NCBI GenBank assembly: GCA_048498515.1 | Contig: JBEHXV010000003.1 | Location: 1 to 64,000, forward strand | Origin: UBA4416 sp048498515 | Lineage (GTDB): Bacteria; Bacteroidota; Bacteroidia; B-17B0; Aurantibacillaceae | Direction: 5' to 3' | DNA length: 64,000 bases | Part shown: in pieces, positions 48,785 to 58,394 of the stretch | Layout of the letters: each line of letters starts with the position of its first letter | Numbering within the stretch: the first letter of the stretch is position 1 | Program-made: the position numbers and the translations under genes | Notes under the pieces: generated by a model | What the model was told of the DNA's origin: nothing | Databases searched by the model: none | Seen by the model: the letters and a program-made list of their open reading frames with translations, nothing else

Positions 48785-51253
48785 CTAAAACGCCAGCTGG
48801 AAACCGAATTTCACTCCAAAATTATCAATGGCTTTTGGCCGCAGGTAAGTTGACCGCCAAAGCGCATCGACCCTGAATACTTTAAAAATGTTTTCGATCC
48901 CGGCACTCACTTCCACATAAGGTTCGTTGCCCAGGGCATGTAAGGTTGACGGGAAGATCAGGGTTCTCCTGTTCTTATCATTTACACTGCCCCAAAGCGC
49001 TTTGGCCGTTACCACCTCGCGCCATTTTAATTTTTTAAGCAGGGGGACTTTATTGAATATTAACCCTTCGAAGTGATGAAACAAGCCTATGCTGGCGTAT
49101 TGATCGCTGGCAAACTCATAATATTTCATCATGTTGAACGACATGTAATCGTACACATATGTTTCGTTACCTCCATGCAATTCCATTAAGGGATAAGGTA
49201 CTATACCATAAATTTTGCCCACTTCGGCAACATAATCGGTATAGCCCAACAGGGAAATTAAACGTACCCTATCACTTAAGTTCAACACCACTTTCTGGTA
49301 ATCGTACTCGCCCTGGAAGGCGTTTTGCAATGATTTGGAATAATTGACCTGAACAACCGGGTATTTTGTGCCAAGGCTAATGCGGCTGAAATCGCCGCTG
49401 ATGAATTTTTCCTTGTACGCAAACCTCACATTTAAACGCACTTCTGTATTACGAATGTTTTCCTTTGTACCAATGCTTCCATCTCTTTTATAATATTTAT
49501 AGCTGTTCACAGCCAATGGTGTAATGGTACGGCCAATTAAGGTTACCTTGGATGTTAAGCCATCTATCCACTCCCGTTCATACCAGGCATAAGTTTGATC
49601 TACCCTCGTTAGGTTAGTTAAAGGGCTGGTACGGAATAAGGACGCAAAGATGTTATCCTGCGAAAAACCGTTTTGGCTCTGCCCTAATATTTCATAATCG
49701 CTTTTGTAGGTCATACCTACCAGCTGGCGGTGAGGTTTTTTGGTAATGAAGGTTTTAAACCCTATGCTGTATTTAAATTTTTCGTCCTTGAACCCATATG
49801 CCACATAGCCCTGTAGCTCGTACCAGCGGCTGAACTTGCTGCTTGTCCTTCCGCCAAAACGCACACGAGCCCCCTCCACCCTGTTATAGCTCACCAGGTT
49901 AAAATAAGGCCCGATCTCAAAATTATTCACCACTTTATAGCCCGACACAAAAATGGTAAAAATATCGACCCAGGTTTTGTAAACCGGCAATGTTTTGATG
50001 GTATCGATCATGTGGTAGATCTTTTTTTCCCTGAACGACAGGCTATCGTGACGGTTCTGGTCCCAAAACTCATCGGTTTTTAAAAGCGCGGAGTCTTCCA
50101 CCACGATCTTATCGCCAAACTCATAAAACTTAACCTCTTTGGGCTGACCAATGACGAAATCCTTGTATGACGTAGTTTTTCGACCATAAACCCCCACCTG
50201 GTTCTTGTTCATCGCAAAATCAATAATGAGCCTGTCTTTGCTCAGCATCCATGAACTGTCTATCTGTGAAAATTCCTGGATCACATTGGCCGCGTTGATA
50301 AAGTTAATATTGGCATCTTTTGGAATGCTCATTTCAAGGCGTTTTACCGCCCAGGTAGTGTCCGAGATCCACATATTGCCGCTAAAGCAAAGTTCCTGCG
50401 GGCGTTTGGATTTAAAACGGATCTGGTAACAGCGTGTGCTGCCAATGAACAAACTGTCTTCAAGGTAATATTTATAATAGAAGAAACCATTATCGGAAAT
50501 AGGGCTCACAAAATCTTTTCCAAATACCAGGATATGGTTATCGTAAATATTAATGTTTTGGTACATATCGCCCATTACCGAGGTAATACTGGTATTTTCG
50601 ATCCCGGTAATTTTATTGGCCCTTATCACTTCTTTTTTAAGTGTAGGGTTACTACGGTAATACATATCGGAGATCGATTCGGTAATAAAGATTGGAAGCG
50701 AAGGTTTTTCGCCCGAATTGATACTGTCCACATTATCAAACACAAACTGGATGGGTTTAAAGATCTTTCGTTCACGCATTTCCTTCGGAATCCGGTTCAG
50801 GTCAAATTCCACCTTATTGTAAACCTCATACTGGTAAGCATCCAGCTTACGCTTGTTATTAAAGGGTTTGTGGGCAATAACGTTGCGGATAATGCGATGT
50901 GCGGGGTTTTCGCCGGCTTTTACCACTACTTCCGATATGTTGACCCCTTCCAGGAGCATGGGCATATTAACGTTTTGGTTCTCGCCACGTTTGATAGGCC
51001 GCACCAGCTTTTTATAGCTTACATAAGAAGCTACCAGCGAATCGCCCTTTTTATCGGTGGTAATTGAAAAATTCCCGTCAAAATCGGTAGTTGCCCCAAC
51101 CGTTGTGCCTTTGATTAAAACAGGAACAAACGGCAGAGGTTCTTTGGTCTCCGAATCGAACACCTTACCGGTAATAGTATAATTTTGGGCATGGGAATTT
51201 ATGCTAAAGAAAGCAAGCACTAAAAGGGGGTAAAAAAGTAGCTTTCTGGTCAT
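48785..51253 (-). CDS. DUF5686 outer-membrane protein with carboxypeptidase-like domain
   Basis: About 822 residues from ATG 51253, where MTRKLLFYPLLVLAFFSINSHAQ gives a signal peptide. First a CarboxypepD_reg-like domain (TGKVFDSETKEPLPFVPVLIKGT to VASYVSYKKLVRP), as in SusC-type proteins, then a DUF5686 barrel (about 190-822) ending IDNFGVKFGFQLAF. VRAKAL-type TonB motifs are not seen. DUF5686 proteins are conserved in Bacteroidota; their function is not established, although they are likely outer-membrane barrels. It is divergent from the next gene. Confidence 0.9.
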   Translation of the reverse strand: MTRKLLFYPLLVLAFFSINSHAQNYTITGKVFDSETKEPLPFVPVLIKGTTVGATTDFDGNFSITTDKKGDSLVASYVSYKKLVRPIKRGENQNVNMPMLLEGVNISEVVVKAGENPAHRIIRNVIAHKPFNNKRKLDAYQYEVYNKVEFDLNRIPKEMRERKIFKPIQFVFDNVDSINSGEKPSLPIFITESISDMYYRSNPTLKKEVIRANKITGIENTSITSVMGDMYQNINIYDNHILVFGKDFVSPISDNGFFYYKYYLEDSLFIGSTRCYQIRFKSKRPQELCFSGNMWISDTTWAVKRLEMSIPKDANINFINAANVIQEFSQIDSSWMLSKDRLIIDFAMNKNQVGVYGRKTTSYKDFVIGQPKEVKFYEFGDKIVVEDSALLKTDEFWDQNRHDSLSFREKKIYHMIDTIKTLPVYKTWVDIFTIFVSGYKVVNNFEIGPYFNLVSYNRVEGARVRFGGRTSSKFSRWYELQGYVAYGFKDEKFKYSIGFKTFITKKPHRQLVGMTYKSDYEILGQSQNGFSQDNIFASLFRTSPLTNLTRVDQTYAWYEREWIDGLTSKVTLIGRTITPLAVNSYKYYKRDGSIGTKENIRNTEVRLNVRFAYKEKFISGDFSRISLGTKYPVVQVNYSKSLQNAFQGEYDYQKVVLNLSDRVRLISLLGYTDYVAEVGKIYGIVPYPLMELHGGNETYVYDYMSFNMMKYYEFASDQYASIGLFHHFEGLIFNKVPLLKKLKWREVVTAKALWGSVNDKNRRTLIFPSTLHALGNEPYVEVSAGIENIFKVFRVDALWRSTYLRPKAIDNFGVKFGFQLAF

Positions 51254-51339
51254 TAAAATAATCATTTAAAAGTAATACTAATTAATAAATACATCAACTT
51301 TATTTTAGAAAATTTGTTTATACTTGAACTTGCATTTTT

Positions 51340-52857
51340 ATGAGTAAATACGACGTTGTAATAATAGGAAGTGGCCTTGGTGGTTTATGCACAGCATACA
51401 TTTTGGCTAAACACGGAATGAAGGTTTGCGTGCTGGAAAAAAACAGGCAAATTGGCGGTTCTCTGCAAATTTATAGCCGCGATAAAACCATTTTTGAAAC
51501 GGGAGTGCACTATATAGGAGGGCTTGAAGAAGGGCAAAATTTACACAGCTATTTCAGGTACTTTAACATTTTAAAAGACCTGAAACTACAAAAGTTAAAT
51601 GAAGATGGCTATGACGTTATTTCTTTTGAAGGCGATGACCAGCTATACCCGCACGCCCAGGGTTACGATAATTTTATAGAAAGGCTGGCCGCTATTTTCC
51701 CGAAAGAACGGGAAGCTTTAAAACTATACATCCAGAAAGTAAAAGAAACCTGTGCCGATTTCCCGATGTACAACCTGTCGAGCAGTAAAAAAGATTTTAC
51801 CAATGCCTGGCACCTTCAAATCGATTCTCAGGCTTTCATTAATTCCATTTTCAAAGATCCAAAACTGCAAAAGGTAATTGGCGGCAATAACATGCTGTAT
51901 GCCGGTGTTGCCGGAAAATCGCCTTTTTACGTTCACGCGCTTGTTTGTAACTCATACATTGAAAGCTCTTACCGTTGCATTGATGGCAGTTCGCAAATTG
52001 CTAAAATGATGAGCAACAACATTAAGGCCATGGGCGGCGAAATTCTGAATTACCACGAAGCGACACGCTTTGTATTTAATGGTAATGAGGTGGAATCGGT
52101 TGAGCTGGCCAATGGCGAGCGCGTTGAAGGAAAAACATTCGTATCGGCCATCGACCTTAGCAAAACCATTGATATGGTGGAAGGCCCGCAGTTACGCTCG
52201 GCCTACAAAAACCGCCTTAAAAGCCTTGAAAATACCACATCGGCATTTTTACTCAATGTAGTTTTAAAACCAAATTCATTTCCACACCTGGATCATAATA
52301 TTTATCACCTCGACAATCCTGATGTATGGGCAGGTTCAACTTACGAAATCAATAAATGGCCCGAGTCGGTTGCTGTATTTGGGAACACCAATTCACGGAA
52401 CCCGGCATATACCGAAAACTTTACGGCCATGGGCTACATGCGTTTTGATGAATGCGAAAAATGGTGGGGCACAAAAAGCATCATTCCAAACGATATCAAT
52501 TACCGTGGCGATGACTATGAGGCTTTTAAAATTGAGAAATCAGAAAAGTTATTAGACCTTATTGAAAAACGAATCCCTGGCATTCGCTCAAAAGTGCAAT
52601 CCTATACAAGTGCCACGCCACTTACCTATCGCGACTATATTGGCAGTAAAGAAGGGTCGTTGTATGGCGCACTTAAAGATTATAAAGAGCCCTTAAAAAC
52701 GTTCATCACGCCTCGTACCAAAGTGAATAATTTATTTTTAACAGGACAAAATTTGAACCTGCATGGTGTATTGGGTGTAACGGTAAGCTCTGTGGTAACC
52801 TGCACTGAAATTTTAGGTGATCCGAACTTAATTGATAAGATCAGGGAGAACAAGTAG
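51340..52857 (+). CDS. FAD-dependent oxidoreductase, CrtI/RetSat-like
   Basis: 505 residues. DVVIIGSGLGGLCTAYILAKHG is the N-terminal FAD-binding Rossmann motif, followed by VCVLEKNRQIGGSLQ and GVHYIGGLEEG. C-terminal NLFLTGQNLNLHGVLGVTVS is the second FAD motif. This superfamily includes phytoene desaturases, carotenoid isomerases and retinol saturases; the exact substrate cannot be read from sequence. No other carotenoid gene is in the window. Confidence 0.88.
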   Translation: MSKYDVVIIGSGLGGLCTAYILAKHGMKVCVLEKNRQIGGSLQIYSRDKTIFETGVHYIGGLEEGQNLHSYFRYFNILKDLKLQKLNEDGYDVISFEGDDQLYPHAQGYDNFIERLAAIFPKEREALKLYIQKVKETCADFPMYNLSSSKKDFTNAWHLQIDSQAFINSIFKDPKLQKVIGGNNMLYAGVAGKSPFYVHALVCNSYIESSYRCIDGSSQIAKMMSNNIKAMGGEILNYHEATRFVFNGNEVESVELANGERVEGKTFVSAIDLSKTIDMVEGPQLRSAYKNRLKSLENTTSAFLLNVVLKPNSFPHLDHNIYHLDNPDVWAGSTYEINKWPESVAVFGNTNSRNPAYTENFTAMGYMRFDECEKWWGTKSIIPNDINYRGDDYEAFKIEKSEKLLDLIEKRIPGIRSKVQSYTSATPLTYRDYIGSKEGSLYGALKDYKEPLKTFITPRTKVNNLFLTGQNLNLHGVLGVTVSSVVTCTEILGDPNLIDKIRENK

Positions 52858-52861
52858 GAAT

Positions 52862-53004
52862 TATAAGTTATGAGATATGAGTTATGAGTGAGGCAATTAG
52901 AAATCACCTTATTCATTTTATCAAAATTTATAAATGTCTTAACTTGTAATTCAACAATAGCGACAAAGAAAACAACTCATCACTCATCTCTTATAACTCA
53001 TAAC
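52862..53004. repeat. Long imperfect inverted repeat between oxidoreductase and flavin reductase genes
   Basis: tataagttatgagatatgag (from 52862) and its right-hand counterpart, around ctcttataactcataac (ends 53004), form arms of about 30 bases with small differences. The left arm contains the direct repeat ttatgag. Probably a REP-like element; it could form a long hairpin after the oxidoreductase gene. Confidence 0.6.
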
Positions 53005-53012
53005 CAAATAAC

Positions 53013-53861
53013 ATGTTAAGCATTTCTCCAAACGATATTCCCGTTCCTCAATTGCACCAGTACCTGCTAGGCGCAGTTGGGCCGCGACCAATTTGTTTTG
53101 CCAGCACGGTTGATGCAGAGGGCAATCACAATTTAGCGCCTTTCAGTTTCTTTAATGTATTTTCAGCAAAGCCACCCATTGCTATTTTTTCGCCTAACCT
53201 GAGCGGTAAAACCGGGAAAGCCAAGGACACTCATTTAAACCTGAAAGAAGTACCGGAGTGCGTGATAAACATTGTGAACTACAACATGGTGCACCAAATG
53301 AGCCTCGCCAGCAGCCCTTACGAAAAAGGAGTCAATGAGTTTGTAAAGGCAGGATTTACACCCATCGCTTCGGAACTTGTAAAACCAATGCGGGTAAAAG
53401 AGAGCCCGGTACAACTGGAGTGCAAGGTATTTGAGTTGAAAGAAATCGGGAACTGCAACCTGGTCATGTGCGAGATCATAAAAATTCACATCGACGAGGC
53501 TTTATTAAACGACCAGGGTTTGATTGACCAGCAAAAGATTGACCTGGTAGCCCGCATGGGCGGCAACTGGTATTGCCGCGCGCATGGCGACGCCTTGTTT
53601 GAAATTGAAAAACCAATTACCACCATTGGCGTTGGCGTAGATGCCATTCCACAAAGCATTAAAAACAGTTCTGTATTAACCGGCAATAATTTAGGGCAGC
53701 TAGGGAACCTTGAAGTCCTACCTACACCTGAAGAGATTGCCACTTATGCCGCTTCTCTGAATAAAAAATTTCCTGGGGAAACCGAAAAACACCAATATGC
53801 CAAAACATTATTGGATGCAGGTAAAGTAAAAGATGCCTGGTGTGTGTTATTAGCCAACTAA
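53013..53861 (+). CDS. Flavin reductase family protein
   Basis: 282 residues. DIM6/NTAB-like flavin reductase: GAVGPRPICFASTVDAEGNHNLAPFSFFN is the FMN-binding opening, followed by PPIAIFSPN and KDTHLNLKEVPECVINIV. It reduces or binds flavin with NAD(P)H; many family members bind FMN as a cofactor instead. The extra C-terminal 90 residues (ITTIGVGVDAIPQSI) are typical of the larger subgroup. Likely monocistronic. Confidence 0.92.
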   Translation: MLSISPNDIPVPQLHQYLLGAVGPRPICFASTVDAEGNHNLAPFSFFNVFSAKPPIAIFSPNLSGKTGKAKDTHLNLKEVPECVINIVNYNMVHQMSLASSPYEKGVNEFVKAGFTPIASELVKPMRVKESPVQLECKVFELKEIGNCNLVMCEIIKIHIDEALLNDQGLIDQQKIDLVARMGGNWYCRAHGDALFEIEKPITTIGVGVDAIPQSIKNSSVLTGNNLGQLGNLEVLPTPEEIATYAASLNKKFPGETEKHQYAKTLLDAGKVKDAWCVLLAN

Positions 53862-53907
53862 TTATTGTACCTTTATTGCCGGAAACTTCTTAACCAAACC
53901 TATTACT

Positions 53908-54543
53908 ATGAAAAAAACCATTAGCTTTTTAATTGCATTTATTATTATCACTGCATCAACCGCTAAGGCGCAAAGTCTTGCTTTTGATAAAGGAAAAACA
54001 GTTGTAACCATGGGTTACGGCGTACCAAACCTGGCCCGTGTTGGCCTGAAAATTATTTATGGCCCTTACCCGGAATATAAAGTAACCGGCTTCGGACCCA
54101 TATTGGTAAAAGGGGATTATGGTGTTCTGAAAAATCTGGGCGTTGGTGCCGTTATTGGTTATGCAAGCAGCAAGATTACCTACAGCGAAAACGATTACTA
54201 TTATGACAACAATGGCTATTCGCAGCTTTACACATACCAGGAGTCTATTGCGTGGACAAGCATTTCAGTAGGGGCTCATGCCAATTACCACTTTGTAAGA
54301 AAAGAAAAACTGGATGTTTATGTTGGTGGTGGATTAGGCTACACGATCAACAATTTTGTGTATTCAAACAATGACCCATATTATGGAACAACCAGGACTT
54401 ACGCTACTTATAACCCAAGTTCAGTATTTTATGCCGCTACAATTGGCTTAAGGTATTATTTTACACCAAACATTGGCATTTATGCAGAGGGTGGTATTGA
54501 AAAAGGAGCTTTATTGCAAGGCGGTTTAGCTCTTAAATTCTAA
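53908..54543 (+). CDS. Outer-membrane beta-barrel protein
   Basis: 211 residues. Signal peptide FLIAFIIITASTAKAQ, then alternating strands: LAFDKGKTVVTMGYGVP, FGPILVKGDYGVLKNLGVGAVIGY, and IGLRYYFTPNIGIYAEGG, ending ALLQGGLALKF with a C-terminal aromatic typical of barrels. OmpW/OmpX-like, eight strands probable. Function is unknown. Followed by a strong terminator. Confidence 0.88.
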   Translation: MKKTISFLIAFIIITASTAKAQSLAFDKGKTVVTMGYGVPNLARVGLKIIYGPYPEYKVTGFGPILVKGDYGVLKNLGVGAVIGYASSKITYSENDYYYDNNGYSQLYTYQESIAWTSISVGAHANYHFVRKEKLDVYVGGGLGYTINNFVYSNNDPYYGTTRTYATYNPSSVFYAATIGLRYYFTPNIGIYAEGGIEKGALLQGGLALKF

Positions 54544-54561
54544 GCTAACTAAAAATACAAT

Positions 54562-54593
54562 AAAAAGCCATGGTCTTTATCATGGCTTTTTTG
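54562..54593 (+). terminator. Rho-independent terminator of the barrel gene
   Basis: aaaaagccatg (54562-54572) pairs with catggcttttt (54581-54591), followed by T-rich sequence. It lies 18 bases after the stop. Confidence 0.92.
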
Positions 54594-54639
54594 TTTTTAA
54601 AGATATATCTCATAATTTAGATTTATATTCAAACAACGC

Positions 54640-55137
54640 ATGAAACCAATTAGCTTTTCCACTCATATTGACAGATTAAGCTATTTAAAATTGTTTTATT
54701 TTGAGATCCCGGCCAATGTGGTAAAAAGGATCGGCGGCATTGGAAAACAACGCCTGATTTGTGAGGTAAACAAGCAATTGAAATTTCAATGCGGCTTAAT
54801 TGCCCTGGGCGAAGGAAAAGCCTACATCTCCATTAACAGCAAACGCATGAAAGAACTGGGCCTTGAAAAAGGAGATACCGTTACCCTTATTTTAACCGAA
54901 GACAAGAGCGAATATGGTGCGGATGTACCCGAAGAGCTGACAGAGCTTTTTAAACAGGATCCTGAAGGGAAGCGTCGTTTTGAACTATTGAAACCAGGGA
55001 TGCAACGCTATATCCTAAACCATATAGCAGCCGTAAAGAGTGTCCAGTTAAAGGTAGACCGCGCCTTTACCCTCATATCAAACCTTAAACAACTTCCTCA
55101 GGGCAAAGAAACCTTCAGGGAAATATTAGGAAAATAG
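54640..55137 (+). CDS. DUF1905/YdeI-like protein
   Basis: 165 residues. N-terminal DUF1905 barrel-like domain (YFEIPANVVKRIGGIGKQRLICEVNKQ to GDTVTLIL), then a helical YdeI/OmpD-associated segment (EELTELFKQDPEGKRRFELLKPGMQRYILNHI). YdeI-type proteins are sometimes annotated as bacteriocin-protection factors on weak evidence; their true role is unclear. Monocistronic. Confidence 0.86.
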   Translation: MKPISFSTHIDRLSYLKLFYFEIPANVVKRIGGIGKQRLICEVNKQLKFQCGLIALGEGKAYISINSKRMKELGLEKGDTVTLILTEDKSEYGADVPEELTELFKQDPEGKRRFELLKPGMQRYILNHIAAVKSVQLKVDRAFTLISNLKQLPQGKETFREILGK

Positions 55138-55286
55138 TGTGGAAAAAATTCTTCATGCGATTGGGTGTATGGCTTTCGACAATGGTGTGTTAAGTAAATG
55201 AATCCCTCAGTCATGTTATTCTGGTCATTTATTTTGTAACTTTAAGATAGCATGTGTTTTGCATGTTAACTCTAATTACAAAAACT

Positions 55287-56747
55287 ATGAAAACATTTTA
55301 TTTAACCTTTTTACTGGTAGTAACGGCCTGTTTTGCCAAAGCCCAGTACAACTCATCCACCATCGTTTCGGGGTTGCAATATCCTGTTGCCTTTGATGTG
55401 GCTCCCGACGGACGTTTTTTTATAACCGAAAAAGGCGACGGATCGGCCAGCACGCCAGGTCAAAAATCCCGTGTCCAGGTATATTCAAATACGGGGACTT
55501 TAATCGGAACTTTTTATGACCTGAGCGACTCTACCAATTCCGATTTTGAAAGAGGTGTTATCGGCATTACACTTGACCCTGATTTTGCAACGAACCATTA
55601 CGTGTATGTGTATTACAATCACTTATACAATGGCGATGAGCGTATTCGCATTGTACGGTTTACAGAGGTTTCCAATGTTGGCACCAATCCATTTCTTGTT
55701 TTCGACCTGGACGTAGCAGATAACATCGCGGGGAACCATGTAGGCGGTAATTTGCATTTCAGGCCTTCGCAACCCAATCACATTTATTTTGCCATTGGCG
55801 ATTTGGCTTATCAGCAAACAAACACAACACTCAATTATGCCAGCAAATTAAACTACCCTTATGGTAAGATCCTTCGTATCAATAAAAATGGCACGATACC
55901 AACCGATAATCCTTATTACGATGACGGTGATCCTTTAACCGGAAATTGCGACTGGATTTGGACCTACGGGCACCGAAACGCCTTTGATTTTTGTTTTAGC
56001 CCGGTGAGCGATACCATGTACAGTTCTGAAAATGGTTTAAATACCTGGGACGAGGTAAATCTCATTAGCAAAGGAAACTATTATGGCTGGAATACCTGTG
56101 AAGGACGATTCCTGAACAGTTCAACCTCAGCAACCTGTAACGTGGTTGGTGCCGTGGCTCCTATTGTTGACTGGGGAGCACCCTTACCATCCGTTACTGG
56201 TATCCTTTACTATTCGGGTAGTGTATGGCCTGCCTTGGACAACCACCTGCTGGTAGCCGATAATAACTACGGAAGAGTTTACGATTGTACACTGGGTAAT
56301 CCTCCTTTTTACAATACCGTTACGAGCAAGGTGCTACTTGGCGACATGACCACTTCTGGTGGTTTAACCACCCTGAAGCAAAGCGTCGACGGCTGCATAT
56401 TTGCCATGAAAGGCGGTTACACAACAGCCGGTACAATTTATAAGATCTGCCCGATAGGCGTTGGGATCGAGGAGAAAAAAACGCAAACTGGAACCATGTC
56501 CGTTTATCCTAATCCTGCAAAAAATTACGTGACCATTGAGCTGAATTATGCGGAAGAGAAAAACCTGCAGGTACAATTAACGGATGTGTGCGGAAGGATC
56601 ATCAGCACTGAAAGCATTGTTTCAAAAGCAGGAAAAACAACTACAAACATAGATCTGAAGAACAATCTAAGCGGAATATACTTTATACAACTCAAGGACC
56701 TTGGCACAAAACAAGTACTAAGCACAAAGAAAATTGTAGTTGAGTAA
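55287..56747 (+). CDS. Secreted PQQ-dependent sugar dehydrogenase with T9SS sorting domain, copy 1
   Basis: About 486 residues from ATG 55287, which starts the signal peptide MKTFYLTFLLVVTACFAKAQ. The glucose/sorbosone dehydrogenase propeller opens with PVAFDVAPDGRFFITEKGDG and contains LERGVIGITLDPDFA-like segments, HVGGNLHFRPSQPNHIYF, and WTYGHRNAFDFCFSPVSD with the catalytic His region. The C-terminus, MSVYPNPAKNYVTIEL to GIYFIQLKD, is a type A T9SS domain. It oxidises an aldose at the surface if PQQ is available; PQQ synthesis genes are not here. Tandem with a close paralogue. Confidence 0.93.
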   Translation: MKTFYLTFLLVVTACFAKAQYNSSTIVSGLQYPVAFDVAPDGRFFITEKGDGSASTPGQKSRVQVYSNTGTLIGTFYDLSDSTNSDFERGVIGITLDPDFATNHYVYVYYNHLYNGDERIRIVRFTEVSNVGTNPFLVFDLDVADNIAGNHVGGNLHFRPSQPNHIYFAIGDLAYQQTNTTLNYASKLNYPYGKILRINKNGTIPTDNPYYDDGDPLTGNCDWIWTYGHRNAFDFCFSPVSDTMYSSENGLNTWDEVNLISKGNYYGWNTCEGRFLNSSTSATCNVVGAVAPIVDWGAPLPSVTGILYYSGSVWPALDNHLLVADNNYGRVYDCTLGNPPFYNTVTSKVLLGDMTTSGGLTTLKQSVDGCIFAMKGGYTTAGTIYKICPIGVGIEEKKTQTGTMSVYPNPAKNYVTIELNYAEEKNLQVQLTDVCGRIISTESIVSKAGKTTTNIDLKNNLSGIYFIQLKDLGTKQVLSTKKIVVE

Positions 56748-56807
56748 AAACCAACAGGTTTTCCCAGCATGTATGTTGCATTGGTTTAACCATTAAAGCA
56801 AGCACAC

Positions 56808-58265
56808 ATGAAACTGATTTATTTTATGCTTCTTGCCATTGTTGCAGGGTACTGCATGAGGGCTCAAAATTATACTTCAACCACTATATTAAGCGGCCTT
56901 CAATACCCGGTGGCATTTGATGTAGCGCCTGACGGGAGATTTTTCATTACCGAAAAGGGCGACGGTTCCAACTCCCCTTCACAAAAAGCACGCATACTGG
57001 TATACACTAATAGTGGTTCCTTTCTTGGAACTTTTTATGATCTAAGTGATTCCACCATCTCCACTTTGGAAAGAGGTGTTCTGGGAATTAGCCTTGATCC
57101 TGATTTTTCAGCCAATCATTACATTTACGTGTATTACAATCATTTTTATAATAACGATGAACGCATTCGTATTTTACGTTTTACGGAATCAGCAAACACA
57201 GGTACAAACCCAGTCGTTATATTTGATCTGCCGGCTTTTGATACCATACATGGGCATGTGGGTGGTAACCTTCATTTCAGGCCATCGCAGCCAAATCATA
57301 TTTATTTTACCATTGGCGATCTGCTGTACCAGCAAACCGATCCGGCGCTCAACTATGCCAATAAAATAACCAATCCATTTGGTAAAGTGTTGCGGATCAA
57401 AAAAGATGGCAGCATTCCAACCGACAATCCGTTTTATGATGACGATAATGCGCTGGCTGCCAACTGCGACTGGATTTGGAGCTACGGTCACCGTAATCCT
57501 TTCGACTTTTGCTTCAGCCCGGTGAATGATAGTTTGTATTGTTCTGAAAATGGAATGTTTTATTGGGACGAGGTAAACCTCATTAGCAAAGGGTTATTTT
57601 ACGGATGGGCCCAATGTGAAGGAAATTATATGAACAGTTCAAATACCAGTTTATGTAACGACCCGAGCGCGCAGTTACCCATTATTGATTTTGGAGCTCC
57701 CTTACCAGCCGTTACAGGGATCCTGTTTTATTCAGGAACTACCTGGAGCAGTTTAAACAACCATTTGCTTGTAGCCGATAACAATAATGGTAATATTTAC
57801 GATTGCACACTGGGCAACCCACCTTTTTATAATGTGGTAACTAACCGGGCTCTATTGGGTGACATGACAACAGCGGGTGGTTTAACTACTTTAAAACAAA
57901 GCCCTGATGGTTGTATTTATGCCATGAATGGTGGTTACACAACCAATGGCGGCATTTTAAAAATTTGTCCTGTAGCACAGGGCTTACTCGAAACCTTTGC
58001 TTCTGCTTTGTCTTTTGAGCTTTATCCAAACCCTTCCAACACTCATGTAAGTATTGAGTTTACTTTATTGGCAGACAGAGTTATTCAATTAGAAATAACA
58101 GATGTATTGGGAAAAATGGTAAGCAATGAGCAAGTTCATGCCCGTACAGGAAAAACAATCATTGATGTAGAGCTCAAAAACAACCCAACCGGCATTTATT
58201 TTATCCGGCTCAAAGACCAACAAACAAACGAATTGTTGGGCACAAAAAAGTTTTTAGTAGAATAG
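56808..58265 (+). CDS. Secreted PQQ-dependent sugar dehydrogenase with T9SS sorting domain, copy 2
   Basis: 485 residues, signal peptide ending YCMRAQ. Long identical blocks with copy 1, including PVAFDVAPDGRFFITEKGDG, GTFYDLSDST, HVGGNLHFRPSQPNHIYF and LLADNN-like propeller strands, so a recent tandem duplication is clear. The C-terminal sorting domain begins FELYPNPSNTHVSIEF. The two could act on different sugars or provide dosage. It lies 60 bases after copy 1 and 129 bases before porU. Confidence 0.93.
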   Translation: MKLIYFMLLAIVAGYCMRAQNYTSTTILSGLQYPVAFDVAPDGRFFITEKGDGSNSPSQKARILVYTNSGSFLGTFYDLSDSTISTLERGVLGISLDPDFSANHYIYVYYNHFYNNDERIRILRFTESANTGTNPVVIFDLPAFDTIHGHVGGNLHFRPSQPNHIYFTIGDLLYQQTDPALNYANKITNPFGKVLRIKKDGSIPTDNPFYDDDNALAANCDWIWSYGHRNPFDFCFSPVNDSLYCSENGMFYWDEVNLISKGLFYGWAQCEGNYMNSSNTSLCNDPSAQLPIIDFGAPLPAVTGILFYSGTTWSSLNNHLLVADNNNGNIYDCTLGNPPFYNVVTNRALLGDMTTAGGLTTLKQSPDGCIYAMNGGYTTNGGILKICPVAQGLLETFASALSFELYPNPSNTHVSIEFTLLADRVIQLEITDVLGKMVSNEQVHARTGKTIIDVELKNNPTGIYFIRLKDQQTNELLGTKKFLVE

Positions 58266-58394
58266 TTTTCACCTGCAATCAAAACATACAACGTATAATA
58301 GGTGCGTTTAGTATGTGAACCAAGAAAAAAATAATGAGGAGCAATATTCCATTTTAATATCCGTTAAAATAAATATTGCAAAAAAATCCCTGTT